NCBI GenBank assembly: GCA_050305515.1
Contig: JBNLFL010000025.1
Coordinates: 1 to 64,000, forward strand
From: JAFGUB01 sp050305515
GTDB lineage: Bacteria; Campylobacterota; Campylobacteria; Campylobacterales; Sulfurimonadaceae
Length of the DNA: 64,000 bases
Direction: 5' to 3'
The position numbers and the translations under genes were made by a program. Positions 27,861 to 36,926 of this stretch are shown piece by piece. Position 1 is the first letter of the stretch; the number at the start of each line of letters is the position of its first letter. Under the pieces are notes generated by a model that saw only the letters and a list, made by a program, of their open reading frames with translations, did not search any database and was not told where the DNA came from.

Positions 27861-28322
27861 CTTCTTTTTCATAAACTTCTTATTTTCGGGATTTGAAAGC
27901 AGGGCCTGCATGGAGTTTTTGATGCCTTCACTCGAATCTTTGGCATTGGCGCTTTGACGCAGAACACGGGGTTGGGCCAGATTGACGAAAATGGGTGTTT
28001 CGTCAATAATAATCTGCATGATGCTCAGCAGCGGTACGGTAACGAAACTGCCAATGTTCTCGCTGCCGAATCCCGCCTCGAAAATAAGACTTTCCTGCTC
28101 GATCCGGGCACTTTCAAAAGTATATCCGGCCAGAAAAAAGAGCGTCATCGGCCGAAATTCGCCGCTGATCGATTTGGGAAGTTCCGGATCAAAACTCAGA
28201 TATTCGATTTTACAGAGAATGCCGAAGTTCTGCTCCTGCTCGAACAGATAGATGAGCAGATCCTGTATATGCCTGCGCATCAGCTCGCCGTAACTGCTGC
28301 TGTTGACAATATCGATCAGCAT
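27858..28322 (-). CDS. conserved hypothetical protein
   Basis: A 154-residue protein without signal peptide or membrane segment. The first ~115 residues alternate hydrophobic strands (for example FFLAGYTFESARIEQESLIF, then GSENIGSFVTVPLLSIMQI), suggesting a beta-barrel or Sm-like fold. The tail is charged and ends in several lysines. The arrangement loosely recalls SspB-type ClpXP adaptors (small beta domain plus lysine-rich tail), but I see no motif that proves it. It lies 9 bp downstream of the pabC-like gene and is the last gene of the leftward run cysK, pabC-like, this one. Confidence 0.55.
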   Translation of the reverse strand: MLIDIVNSSSYGELMRRHIQDLLIYLFEQEQNFGILCKIEYLSFDPELPKSISGEFRPMTLFFLAGYTFESARIEQESLIFEAGFGSENIGSFVTVPLLSIMQIIIDETPIFVNLAQPRVLRQSANAKDSSEGIKNSMQALLSNPENKKFMKKK

Positions 28323-28331
28323 GACTTCCCT

Positions 28332-28910
28332 TTATTTTTTAATCGCCATTATACCATTTTGGATCTCGACAAAGCCCGTCAGGGCATTCATAACCGCCAT
28401 ACCATCGTAGCGATGCAAATCTTCAGGGGTAATCCGTGTTACATGTAAGAAATTTTCTTCAATGAGCCGGCTTCGGGTCGTACCTTCAAGCAACGGGCTG
28501 TCCGGAGTATACCAGCGCCCTTTTTTCAAAAATGCGACATTGGCTATCGGGGTGTCGCTGATCATGCCTTTTTTGACAATGAGGACGGTATCGGCCTCTC
28601 CTTTTTGTGTCTCAAGCGCTTCGAGTGCATGGCGGTCGAAGTACTTGAAAGCATAATCGATGGTGTCGGACGCGACAAGCTTGAAAGAACGCGGCAGTCT
28701 CAGCAGATAGGGATGGTAGCTGACCTGCGGCAGATCGGAACCGTAAAGAACACGGCAGCGATAGATACCCTGAGACGGCGGGTTCACAAGAACGTCAAGT
28801 TCAAAAGAGGGGAAATCCTTACATGTAAGGCGGGTACGATCGACGCGCTGCTGATGGTAACGCAAATGCTGCACGACACCATCAACGGCTTTGATCGTTT
28901 CCAGAAACAT
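28332..28910 (-). CDS. pabC: aminotransferase class IV, 4-amino-4-deoxychorismate lyase-like
   Basis: The 192-residue protein is a short class-IV PLP fold. YAFKYFDR supplies the likely PLP lysine, GEADTVLIV and ISDTPIANVAF form the central strands, and WYTPDSPLLEGTTRSRLIEE is the class-IV cofactor-phosphate segment. PabC would release p-aminobenzoate and pyruvate from the product of PabB (705-1634). It is shorter than E. coli PabC (269), as is common in Campylobacterota. A branched-chain or D-amino-acid aminotransferase is the alternative but is less likely at this length. Its ATG overlaps the cysK stop by one base. Two TTACATGTAA copies are inside, in different frames. Confidence 0.75.
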   Translation of the reverse strand: MFLETIKAVDGVVQHLRYHQQRVDRTRLTCKDFPSFELDVLVNPPSQGIYRCRVLYGSDLPQVSYHPYLLRLPRSFKLVASDTIDYAFKYFDRHALEALETQKGEADTVLIVKKGMISDTPIANVAFLKKGRWYTPDSPLLEGTTRSRLIEENFLHVTRITPEDLHRYDGMAVMNALTGFVEIQNGIMAIKK

Positions 28911-29836
28911 CAGTTGTCAGTAAAAAGGGCGGTCGAGATGTAGCGCTCACCGGTATCGCACAAAATGGTAACGATGGTCTTGCCGCGATTCTCTTCGCGC
29001 GCGGCTATCTGCATGGCGGCGAAGACATTGGCACCGGCGGAAATTCCCACCAGAAGCCCCTCTTCGCGTGCCAGCATTTTGGCGGTGGCAATCGCATCAT
29101 CGTTGCTGACGGTGATGACCTCGTTATAGAGTGCGGTGTCGAGAACACCCGGAATGAAACCTGCGCCGATGCCCTGGATTTTGTGTGGTCCCGGCACGCC
29201 TCCGGAGAGTACCGGAGAGTCTTGCGGTTCTACGGCATAGAGAGCAATCTCGGGCAGGGCCTCCCGCAGCGCCGATCCGGTACCTGTCAATGTCCCTCCC
29301 GTGCCTACTGCCGCTACGAAAATATCGAGTTTGCCTTCGGTGTCGCGCAGGATCTCTTTAGCCGTCGTTTCCCTGTGGATTTCCGGATTATGGGGATTGT
29401 TAAACTGTTGCAAGATGGTAGAATTGGGAAGCTCCCGCTGCAACTCTTCCGCACGTTCGATCGCTCCTTTCATACCTGATGCCGCCGGGGTGAGTACCAG
29501 CTCGGCTCCGAGTGCCTTGAGCAGGTTGCGCCGTTCCAGACTCATCGATTCGGGCATGGTCAGAATCAGTTTGAGCTTGAGTGCCGCACAGATCGAAGCC
29601 AGGGCAATACCGGTATTGCCGCTGGTCGGCTCAATAATGGTGCTCTGCTGGTTGATGATGCCCTCTTGCAGCGCCGAGCGAATCATATTAAAACCGATCC
29701 GGTCTTTGACGGAACTGGTCGGGTTCATAAATTCGCATTTGCCCAAAATCGTGGCACCGCTCTCTTTTGACGGCGTGTGAAGACGAACCAATGGCGTATT
29801 TCCTATTAATTCTGTGATGTTTTCAGCAATCCTCAT
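28910..29836 (-). CDS. cysK: cysteine synthase (O-acetylserine sulfhydrylase)
   Basis: CysK makes cysteine from O-acetylserine and sulfide. The 308-residue fold-type-II PLP enzyme has the lysine of NPTSSVKDRIGFNMI, PTSGNTGIALA, the phosphate loop GTGGTLTGTG, and SAGANVFAA near the end. CysM is the close alternative and is not separable by eye. It heads the leftward run cysK, pabC-like, hypothetical, with a TAAGG ribosome site before the ATG. Confidence 0.93.
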   Translation of the reverse strand: MRIAENITELIGNTPLVRLHTPSKESGATILGKCEFMNPTSSVKDRIGFNMIRSALQEGIINQQSTIIEPTSGNTGIALASICAALKLKLILTMPESMSLERRNLLKALGAELVLTPAASGMKGAIERAEELQRELPNSTILQQFNNPHNPEIHRETTAKEILRDTEGKLDIFVAAVGTGGTLTGTGSALREALPEIALYAVEPQDSPVLSGGVPGPHKIQGIGAGFIPGVLDTALYNEVITVSNDDAIATAKMLAREEGLLVGISAGANVFAAMQIAAREENRGKTIVTILCDTGERYISTALFTDN

Positions 29837-29904
29837 GACATGACCTTAATGATGTGATAGGGCATAATACACTATTTTCACATGAGAGCGGCATAAAGCC
29901 GAGT

Positions 29905-29910
29905 ATTATA
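29905..29910 (-). promoter_or_regulatory. candidate -10 box of the cysK operon
   Basis: On the minus strand TATAAT lies at 29910-29905, about 70 nt before the cysK ATG, within the 90-bp gap behind lnt. The leader would include the small hairpin formed by CGGC/GCCG (about 29889-29901). No -35 element is clear. Confidence 0.4.
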
Positions 29911-29926
29911 GTACGGATTTGTGTGA

Positions 29927-31153
29927 TTAGGGGCGAATGATTCCGGTTCCGGCAGCATTGGCAGCATGGAAGATAACGGTATGGTGCTTCCGGGCATAAA
30001 AACGCAGCAGCAGATGCTGGAGTGTCGGTTCGATGGAGGGCATGAACCATGCATTGTTGCTCGTAGCGATCATATAGCGCGGTTGAGCTGCATAGAGCTC
30101 GTCGCACGTCGCCTCATAGCAGACGGCATTGCGAAAGGGCGTTCCTGCGATGATAAAGTCCGTAGGGCTGTCGGCGCTGAGATAGTCCGATGCTCCGTCA
30201 AAAAAGGTCCGGTTCACATAGTCGCGCATGAATGCAGGCAGGGGAATGTATTCGCCGAAAGGGACAAGCACCATCTTTTTGGCAACATCCATCCGACCCG
30301 CTTCAAAATGGTAGGTGACGTTGTAATTATTTCCCGCCTCATAGAGCAGGGCACCCGTGACAATGGCGATTCGATGTGACTTCTCCCGCAGAATTTCGAG
30401 AAGATCGGGGCGCAGATTCAAAAAGAGCGGAAACGCCGATTCGGGAAGAATGACGAGCTCGTATCCTTCATCAATAGCGTGCTCAATGGCATCGAGGTTG
30501 GATTGCGTGATACGCGGCTCCAGTGCCGATTTCCATTTGAGCTCCTGCGACAGGTCCGTGGCAACGGTTTTGATTTTCAGCGGCGGCATCACCGGGTCGG
30601 AATGATGGGGAGTCCCGGCTGCAAAGAGTAAAAGCAGGAGCGCCCCGTAGCGCCACGGATGTTTACATGTAAGCACGAAAGTCAGTACGGCAAGCGTAAT
30701 GCCCAAGTCCATTTTCGTCATGCCCAGGTAGCTATCAAGAAAGAGCAGCTCGGGAACCATCCAGTTAAAATCCATGGGCTCGACAAAGCTCAGACCAAAG
30801 AGCAGCAGCGCGCGCAGCCAGATACGATTCGTCAGGGCGAGCACGCCGAAAAAGAGCAGATACACAATTCCAAAACCGAAAGAGACAAGGGGAATCATGT
30901 AGGTGACGTTGTAATACTCGAAACTGAAGCCGATCCAGTAAAACCACAAGAGCCCTATGAAAAATCCCGCACCTAAAACGACACTGCGTTCGGCTTTTAA
31001 AAACCACCCCAGCGCCAGCAGGCCAAAAAGGGTGTTGCACACCTTACATGTAAAGCCGAAATGGGCGCTGTAGAGGAAAAAACTGAAGCTGGCGGCGAGA
31101 AGCAGTGCATGGAGGCCAAGGCGCGGAAGACGTGAGGTTTCAAGACGCAACAT
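29927..31153 (-). CDS. lnt: apolipoprotein N-acyltransferase
   Basis: Lnt adds the third acyl chain to lipoproteins in the inner membrane. The ~408-residue protein has several N-terminal membrane segments (about 10-180) and a C-terminal nitrilase domain with the triad Glu238 (LPESAF), Lys294 (AKKMVLVPFGEY) and Cys345 (NAVCYEA), numbered from the ATG at 31153. It is shorter than E. coli Lnt and lacks an obvious last membrane helix. An ATG at 31162 would add three residues, but that codon overlaps the TATAAT box at 31166-31161. Two TTACATGTAA copies are read as Thr-Cys-Lys. Lipoprotein genes elsewhere in the window (36927, 54990, 59802) are plausible substrates. Confidence 0.9.
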   Translation of the reverse strand: MLRLETSRLPRLGLHALLLAASFSFFLYSAHFGFTCKVCNTLFGLLALGWFLKAERSVVLGAGFFIGLLWFYWIGFSFEYYNVTYMIPLVSFGFGIVYLLFFGVLALTNRIWLRALLLFGLSFVEPMDFNWMVPELLFLDSYLGMTKMDLGITLAVLTFVLTCKHPWRYGALLLLLFAAGTPHHSDPVMPPLKIKTVATDLSQELKWKSALEPRITQSNLDAIEHAIDEGYELVILPESAFPLFLNLRPDLLEILREKSHRIAIVTGALLYEAGNNYNVTYHFEAGRMDVAKKMVLVPFGEYIPLPAFMRDYVNRTFFDGASDYLSADSPTDFIIAGTPFRNAVCYEATCDELYAAQPRYMIATSNNAWFMPSIEPTLQHLLLRFYARKHHTVIFHAANAAGTGIIRP

Positions 31154-31160
31154 GGGGCGC

Positions 31161-31194
31161 ATTATAGCTGCTTTTAGGCTTATTCAAGTATAAT
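31161..31194. promoter_or_regulatory. divergent -10 boxes for lnt and yajC-secDF
   Basis: Minus-strand TATAAT (31166-31161) ends 7 nt before the lnt ATG at 31153, so lnt may be leaderless. Plus-strand TATAAT at 31189-31194 serves yajC-secD-secF with a ~20-nt leader and AAGGA at 31211-31215. The two elements lie 22 bp apart, so the promoters face away from each other in a very small region. Confidence 0.55.
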
Positions 31195-31219
31195 GCACCA
31201 ATTTTTTCTCAAGGATTTT

Positions 31220-31492
31220 ATGCCCATGGAAATGTTAGCTCAGCTTCTTCCTTTTATTTTTCTCATCGCCATCATGTATTTCATCATCATCCGCCCGCAG
31301 CAACAGCAGGCCAAGCGTCATCAGGAGATGCTTAACAACCTTCAGCGCGGTGACAAGATCGTTACAACCGGCGGTTTGATTGTGGAAATCAAAAAAGTGG
31401 AAGAGGCATTCTTCTCCGTAAAGATCAGCGACGATACCGTCGCCAAACTTGACAAACAGGCTGTAGCCAGAAAGTATGAGGATGAAGCTTAA
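31220..31492 (+). CDS. yajC: preprotein translocase accessory subunit YajC
   Basis: YajC is the small single-pass partner of SecDF in the inner membrane. The ~90-residue protein has one N-terminal membrane helix (LLPFIFLIAIMYFIIIRP) followed by the signature QQQQAKRHQEMLNNLQRGDKI and VTTGG. The ATG at 31220 is preferred because AAGGA lies just before it; an upstream ATG at 31193 overlaps the -10 box. It overlaps secD by 17 bp. Confidence 0.93.
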   Translation: MPMEMLAQLLPFIFLIAIMYFIIIRPQQQQAKRHQEMLNNLQRGDKIVTTGGLIVEIKKVEEAFFSVKISDDTVAKLDKQAVARKYEDEA

Positions 31493-33053
31493 TTTTCGTC
31501 TCGTCATTTTTATTTTAGCCATTCTCTTTGGTCTGGGCTTTTCCGCTCCTTCCCTGCTTCAGCTCGACAAGGGCGCCAAGATCACGCTCGGACTTGACCT
31601 TCAGGGCGGTCTTCACATGCTGCTCGGCGTCAAAACTGAAGAGGCGCTCAAATCGCGCCTCAAAACGGTTGCTTCAAGCGTCAAGCACTTTTCCACGCGT
31701 GAAGAGGTGTTGATTGACGATCTTGGTGTCGATGGCGACTCTGTGCGTTTCGTTCTGCTTGACAGTGACGATGCGCCGGCCATGGAAGCGATGCTGCATG
31801 AAATCGAGGGGCTCAGTTTTGAAAAAAGCGGCGAGAGTTACCGCCTCGGTTTCGGAGAAGAGGCCGTCAAGGTCATTAAAAATCAGGCCATCGATCAGGC
31901 CATTGAAACCATCCGCAACCGTCTGGATCAGTTCGGTCTTGCCGAACCAACCGTAGCGCGTCAGGGCGAAGAGAAGATCCTCGTCGAACTGCCGGGTATC
32001 AAAACCGCCGAAGAGGAACAGCGGGCGCGCGAGCTGATTTCACGCGCTGCCAAGCTTGAACTGATGGCGGTCGATGAAGAGCGCGCCATGCGCGTGTATC
32101 AGATGAGTACCGCCGAAGCGGCGCAGTACGGCGATATCATCGTGGATGATGCGGAAAAGCCGGGTGTCAAGCATCTGGTACGCGAAATTCCGATTCTTGA
32201 CGGTTCCATGCTGACCAATGCATCGGTCGGCTTCAACCAGAACAACCAGCCTATTATCAACTTTCGCCTCAATTCCGAAGGGGCGCAGATTTTCGGTGAT
32301 TTCACCGGGAAAAATGTCGGTAAGCGACTGGCAATCGTACTGGATGGCAAGGTGATGTCCGATCCGGTCATCAATGAACGCATCGGCGGCGGTGCCGGGC
32401 AGATCAGCGGCAACTACACCGTAGCGAGCGCCAATGACCTTGCCATCGCCCTGCGCTCGGGCGCACTGCTCGCACCCATCTACCTGATGGAAAAACGCTC
32501 GGTCGGTCCGAGTCTGGGAGCCGACAGCATCCGTGCCAGCCTTGTAGCGCTGGTGGGCGGATTCGTTCTGGTCATGGCATTCATGATCGTCTATTACCGC
32601 AATGCCGGCGTTATCGCCAACATCGCACTGGTGGCGAACCTCTTTATCATCCTTGCAGTGATGGCGCTTTTTGGTGCAACGCTCACACTTCCGGGTATGG
32701 CGGGGATCGTCCTTACGGTCGGTATGGCGGTTGACGCCAATGTCATTATTTCCGAACGTATCCGCGAACTGCTTTATGAAGGTGTCTCCATCCACAAAGC
32801 GATTGAGGAGGGGTACTCCAACGCCATGCGCGCGATTCTCGATGCGAATATCACGACACTGATCGCGGCTATCGTGCTCTACGCCTACGGCAGCGGTGCG
32901 GTCAAGGGATTTGCGATTACGATCAGTATCGGGATTCTGGCATCCATGCTGACGGCCATTCTCGGTACGCACGGTATTTATGAGTCTCTGGAGAGCAAAA
33001 TCCAGAAAAGCAAAAATCTCGCCTTCTGGTTTGGCGTAAGCAAGGGGGCGTAA
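31476..33053 (+). CDS. secD: protein translocase subunit SecD
   Basis: SecD with SecF uses the proton gradient to pull exported proteins through SecYEG. The 525-residue protein has one N-terminal membrane segment, the D1 motif LGLDLQGGLHMLL, a periplasmic domain with AIETIRNRLDQFGLAEP, and a C-terminal block of five membrane segments including VGMAVDANVIISERIREL. It sits in yajC-secD-secF with end-to-start junctions. Confidence 0.97.
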   Translation: MRMKLNFRLVIFILAILFGLGFSAPSLLQLDKGAKITLGLDLQGGLHMLLGVKTEEALKSRLKTVASSVKHFSTREEVLIDDLGVDGDSVRFVLLDSDDAPAMEAMLHEIEGLSFEKSGESYRLGFGEEAVKVIKNQAIDQAIETIRNRLDQFGLAEPTVARQGEEKILVELPGIKTAEEEQRARELISRAAKLELMAVDEERAMRVYQMSTAEAAQYGDIIVDDAEKPGVKHLVREIPILDGSMLTNASVGFNQNNQPIINFRLNSEGAQIFGDFTGKNVGKRLAIVLDGKVMSDPVINERIGGGAGQISGNYTVASANDLAIALRSGALLAPIYLMEKRSVGPSLGADSIRASLVALVGGFVLVMAFMIVYYRNAGVIANIALVANLFIILAVMALFGATLTLPGMAGIVLTVGMAVDANVIISERIRELLYEGVSIHKAIEEGYSNAMRAILDANITTLIAAIVLYAYGSGAVKGFAITISIGILASMLTAILGTHGIYESLESKIQKSKNLAFWFGVSKGA

Positions 33054-34025
33054 ATGGAATTTTTCAAACAGACTGCTACCATCGATTTTATGGGCAAGTC
33101 AAAAATTGCCATCATTTTTTCCATTCTGATGGTGCTGGGGTCGTATGCGATGCTCTTTACCAACGGACTCAACTACGGTGTTGACTTCGCGGGCGGAACC
33201 ATCGTGCAGGTCAAGTATGACGCTCCGGCACCAATTGATGCGATGCGTTCACAGCTCTCTGGCAACGCTCTTTTTGAAGATGCGGTCATTACGGAGTTCG
33301 GCTCGCCTGAAGAGGTGATCATCCGTCTTAAAAGCAGTTCTCAGAATGTTGAAAGCGATGTCGGTGATGAGACGATGAGTGCGCTTAAGGGCACCGGAAA
33401 CTATGAGATCCGCCGTGTTGACATGGTAGGACCCAAAGTGGGCGGCGAACTGCGCGAGAAAGGGATGATGGCGCTGCTTCTGGCAACATTGGGGATCTTG
33501 ATCTATGTGGCGTTTCGATTTGAATGGCGCTTCGGTGTCGCTTCTATCGTGGCGCTGGTGCATGACATTTCCATCGCCATTGGCGCGCTGGCACTGTTTC
33601 AGATTCCCGTCAATCTTGACGTGCTTGCGGCATTGCTGACCATTTTGGGATATTCGCTCAATGACACCATCATTGTTTTCGACCGGATCCGCGAAGGGAT
33701 CACCCAGTCCAAGACTACGATTCTCGGAGAGGTGATCAACGAGTCGGTTACCCGTACGCTCTCACGTACGACACTCACTTCACTGACTACGTTCTTCGTG
33801 GTACTGACCCTCTACCTTTTTGGCGGAGAGATTATCAATGCGTTTGCATTTACCCTTTTGGTAGGTATTATCGTGGGAACCTACAGTTCGATCTTCGTGG
33901 CGTCTCCGATTTTGATGTTCTTTGGTTTCGATATCAAGGGATATCGTGCCAAACTGGCGGAAAAAGCGCGGGCCGAGGCGGAAAAAGAGCGCATGCGTGC
34001 GCAGTTTGAACAGGGAACGGTATAA
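33054..34025 (+). CDS. secF: protein translocase subunit SecF
   Basis: The 323-residue partner of SecD, with NYGVDFAGGTIVQVKY after the first membrane segment, the loop GPKVGGELREKG, and the membrane motif GYSLNDTIIVFDRIRE. Its ATG abuts the secD stop. A basic cytoplasmic tail (AEKARAEAEKERMRAQ) ends the protein. The operon appears to run on into the DUF6394 gene 28 bp downstream. Confidence 0.97.
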   Translation: MEFFKQTATIDFMGKSKIAIIFSILMVLGSYAMLFTNGLNYGVDFAGGTIVQVKYDAPAPIDAMRSQLSGNALFEDAVITEFGSPEEVIIRLKSSSQNVESDVGDETMSALKGTGNYEIRRVDMVGPKVGGELREKGMMALLLATLGILIYVAFRFEWRFGVASIVALVHDISIAIGALALFQIPVNLDVLAALLTILGYSLNDTIIVFDRIREGITQSKTTILGEVINESVTRTLSRTTLTSLTTFFVVLTLYLFGGEIINAFAFTLLVGIIVGTYSSIFVASPILMFFGFDIKGYRAKLAEKARAEAEKERMRAQFEQGTV

Positions 34026-34053
34026 GTTCCCGACTTTGAAACAGGAGTGAGTT

Positions 34054-34392
34054 ATGGATTGGGGTAAAGTCATTTATGTCTTCTTCACGTTGATGTCGCT
34101 GACATCGACGGCAGGCTTTTTGTATGAACACAGTGCCATTGCACTTTTTGTAGCGGCCAGTCTCAATCTGGTTTCGACCATTTTGAAAATCGGCGTACGC
34201 AACCTGCTCTCAGCCGAGCTTTTTGCCAGTTCGCTGGTAGCCGACCTGCATCTGATCCCGGCGTTTATCTACCTTGAAATCGCCGGAAATATGACCTGGG
34301 CCGTGGCACTCGCCATCGGCGCGCTCATCGCCAATCTCTTTTCGATCGTTCTGGTCTTTATTGAAAGCGCCCGCGTTCGCGAAGAGTATTGA
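34054..34392 (+). CDS. DUF6394 family inner-membrane protein
   Basis: A 112-residue hydrophobic protein with about four membrane segments (near 5-20, 25-45, 57-75 and 80-103) and a short charged C-terminus. It matches what I know as DUF6394, a small membrane family found next to secF and leuS in Campylobacterota. The function is unknown. Position behind secDF suggests, but does not show, a link with membrane protein insertion. GGAG precedes the ATG. Confidence 0.65.
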   Translation: MDWGKVIYVFFTLMSLTSTAGFLYEHSAIALFVAASLNLVSTILKIGVRNLLSAELFASSLVADLHLIPAFIYLEIAGNMTWAVALAIGALIANLFSIVLVFIESARVREEY

Positions 34393-34470
34393 TTTTTAGG
34401 GGCGCTGGCCCCATAACGCCAATCCGCATGGTCCTCATGCCTTTACATGTAATTACTTTAGGAGTTTGAC

Positions 34471-36921
34471 GTGGAGTACCATCCATCCGACATTGAGAAA
34501 AAATGGCAGTATCACTGGAGTGAACATCGCAGTTTCGAACCCTCCGATGATCATGCACTTCCCAAAAAATATATTCTGAGTATGTTCCCGTTTCCCAGCG
34601 GCCGGCTGCATATGGGGCACGTGCGCAACTACAGCATCGGCGACGCTTTCGCGCGCTACTACCGTCAGCAGGGCTTTAATGTGCTTCATCCCATCGGCTG
34701 GGACAGTTTCGGTATGCCTGCGGAAAACGCCGCCATCAAAAACGGCGCGCACCCGAAAAGCTGGACTTATGACAACATCGATTACATGCGTCACGAACTT
34801 TCGACTCTGGGGCTTTCATTTTCCAAAGAGCGCGAATTTGCCACGTCAGATTCGATCTATACGAAGTTCGAGCAGGGCTTTATCATCGACATGTTTGAAA
34901 AGGGACTGCTTTATCGCAAGAAGGGCCACCTCAACTGGTGTCCGCACGATCAGACCGTTCTGGCCAACGAGCAGGTTATCGACGGACACTGCTGGCGCTG
35001 CGACACCGAAGTGGTGCAAAAAGAGATGTATCAGTACTACCTGAAAATTTCGGCCTATGCCGATGAACTCCTTGAAGATCTCAAAAAGCTTGAAAACGGG
35101 TGGCCAAAACAGGTGCTCACCATGCAGGAGAACTGGATCGGAAAATCGAGCGGTCTGGAGTTCGACCTTCGGCTTGATGCGGCGTCACAAGAAAAGCTCT
35201 CTGGCGCGTTTGATGCCTACAGCGTCTTTACGACGCGCCCCGATACCATCTACGGTGTCACCTACACGGCGCTGGCTCCGGAGCATCCGATTGTGGGTTA
35301 TATGATTGCAAACGGTCTGCTCGATGAGGCGACGGTTTCTGCGATTACGGCGATGAAAAACGCCAATGCGATCGATCGTCAGAAAGAGAAAGCCGGGGTG
35401 GCGCTGGGCTTACATGTAACGCATCCGCTTACCGGAAAAAGCGTTCCGGTCTGGGTTGCCAACTTCGTTTTGATGGATTACGGCAGCGGTGCGGTTATGG
35501 CGGTGCCCGCCCATGATGAGCGCGACTATGAATTTGCGACCAAGTACGGGCTGGAGATTGTTCCGGTTATCAGACCTTTCGAAGGCGACGCCCCGAAAGA
35601 TGCCGCGTTTACGGACGTGGGAGCACTCTTCAATTCGGAACGTTTCGACGGTATGCGCAGTGACGATGCTAAAGGGGCTGTGATTGCGCATTTCGAGGAG
35701 CAGGGGATTGGCAAAAAGGTGATCAACTTCCGCCTCAAGGACTGGGGCGTTTCGCGTCAGCGTTACTGGGGCGCGCCGATGCCGTTTGTGCATTGTGAAA
35801 GCTGCGGTATCGTTCCCGAGAAGAAAGAGAACCTTCCGGTCGCACTTCCCGATGATATCACCATCACCGGCGAAGGCAATCCGCTGGATCACCATCCGAC
35901 GTGGAAGCACTGCAGCTGCCCCAAATGCGGCAAACCCGCCCTGCGCGAGAGCGATACGATGGATACGTTCGTGCAGTCGTCATGGTATTTCCTGCGCTAC
36001 ACGGCGTCGCTTGAAACGCAGCAGGAAAAAGGGTTTGACACGAAAGAGCTCGATTACTGGATGAACGTCGATCACTACATCGGCGGTATCGAACATGCCA
36101 TCTTGCACCTGCTCTATGCGCGTTTTTTCACCAAGGTACTGCGTGATCTCGGGTATGTGAGTATGGATGAACCGTTCGAGCGTCTGCTCACGCAGGGGAT
36201 GGTGCTCAAAGACGGTGCGAAGATGAGCAAGTCCAAGGGCAATACGGTCGATCCGGATGCGCTTATCGAGAAGTACGGCGCCGACACGGCGCGTCTGTTC
36301 ATTCTCTTTGCCGCACCGCCGACGCAGGAGCTTGAGTGGAACGACAGCGCCGTGGAAGGGGCATACCGCTTCCTGAAGCGTTTTGCCGACCGCGCCGACA
36401 ACGTCACGGCCTGCGACGCAATGCCCCGCATCGATCATGCGGCGCTCTCCAAAGAGGAGAAAACGGCGCGCCGAAAAGTCTATGAAGCGCTCAAACGCGC
36501 GCATGAAGTCTATACGGAACGCTACACCTTCAACACCATGATCGCCGGAGTCATGGAGGCGATGAATGCGCTCGCCGAGCAGAAAAACCCCGATGTCTGG
36601 ACGGAAGGGTACTGGGTGCTGCTGCATATCATGGAGCCGATCATACCGCATCTGGCATGGGAACTGAGCGAGCGCCTCTTTACATGTAAGAATCTTGCCC
36701 CGGTCGCCTTGTGCGAAGAGGTCTTTGTGGTTGAGAGCATCAAAATGGGTGTCTCCATCAACGGTAAAAACCGTACGGAGATCGAAGTGGGTGCGGGTGA
36801 TGATAACGCCGCGATCCTTGCTGCGGCAAAAGTTGCAGCGGCCAAATGGCTTGAGGGCGCGACCATCGTTAAAGAGATCGTGGTTCCCAAAAAACTCGTC
36901 AATATCGTTATTAAGGGCTAA
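34471..36921 (+). CDS. leuS: leucyl-tRNA synthetase
   Basis: LeuS charges tRNA-Leu. The 816-residue class I synthetase has the HIGH-type motif GRLHMGHV at about 44-51, the CP1 editing domain with TTRPDTIYGVTY near 252, zinc-type cysteine pairs (WCPHDQ/CWRC and CESCG/CPKCG), and KMSKSKGN near 583, followed by the anticodon-binding domain. The GTG start at 34471 has TTAGGAG before it. Two TTACATGTAA copies are inside, and one at 34443 lies in the leader. The neighbouring lptE-like gene mirrors the leuS-lptE order of E. coli. Confidence 0.97.
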   Translation: MEYHPSDIEKKWQYHWSEHRSFEPSDDHALPKKYILSMFPFPSGRLHMGHVRNYSIGDAFARYYRQQGFNVLHPIGWDSFGMPAENAAIKNGAHPKSWTYDNIDYMRHELSTLGLSFSKEREFATSDSIYTKFEQGFIIDMFEKGLLYRKKGHLNWCPHDQTVLANEQVIDGHCWRCDTEVVQKEMYQYYLKISAYADELLEDLKKLENGWPKQVLTMQENWIGKSSGLEFDLRLDAASQEKLSGAFDAYSVFTTRPDTIYGVTYTALAPEHPIVGYMIANGLLDEATVSAITAMKNANAIDRQKEKAGVALGLHVTHPLTGKSVPVWVANFVLMDYGSGAVMAVPAHDERDYEFATKYGLEIVPVIRPFEGDAPKDAAFTDVGALFNSERFDGMRSDDAKGAVIAHFEEQGIGKKVINFRLKDWGVSRQRYWGAPMPFVHCESCGIVPEKKENLPVALPDDITITGEGNPLDHHPTWKHCSCPKCGKPALRESDTMDTFVQSSWYFLRYTASLETQQEKGFDTKELDYWMNVDHYIGGIEHAILHLLYARFFTKVLRDLGYVSMDEPFERLLTQGMVLKDGAKMSKSKGNTVDPDALIEKYGADTARLFILFAAPPTQELEWNDSAVEGAYRFLKRFADRADNVTACDAMPRIDHAALSKEEKTARRKVYEALKRAHEVYTERYTFNTMIAGVMEAMNALAEQKNPDVWTEGYWVLLHIMEPIIPHLAWELSERLFTCKNLAPVALCEEVFVVESIKMGVSINGKNRTEIEVGAGDDNAAILAAAKVAAAKWLEGATIVKEIVVPKKLVNIVIKG

Positions 36922-36926
36922 AGCTG

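Noticed and set aside
32040..32972. Open frame of 310 codons antisense to secD
   Set aside because: The composition is that of a mirrored coding strand, and secD is certain.
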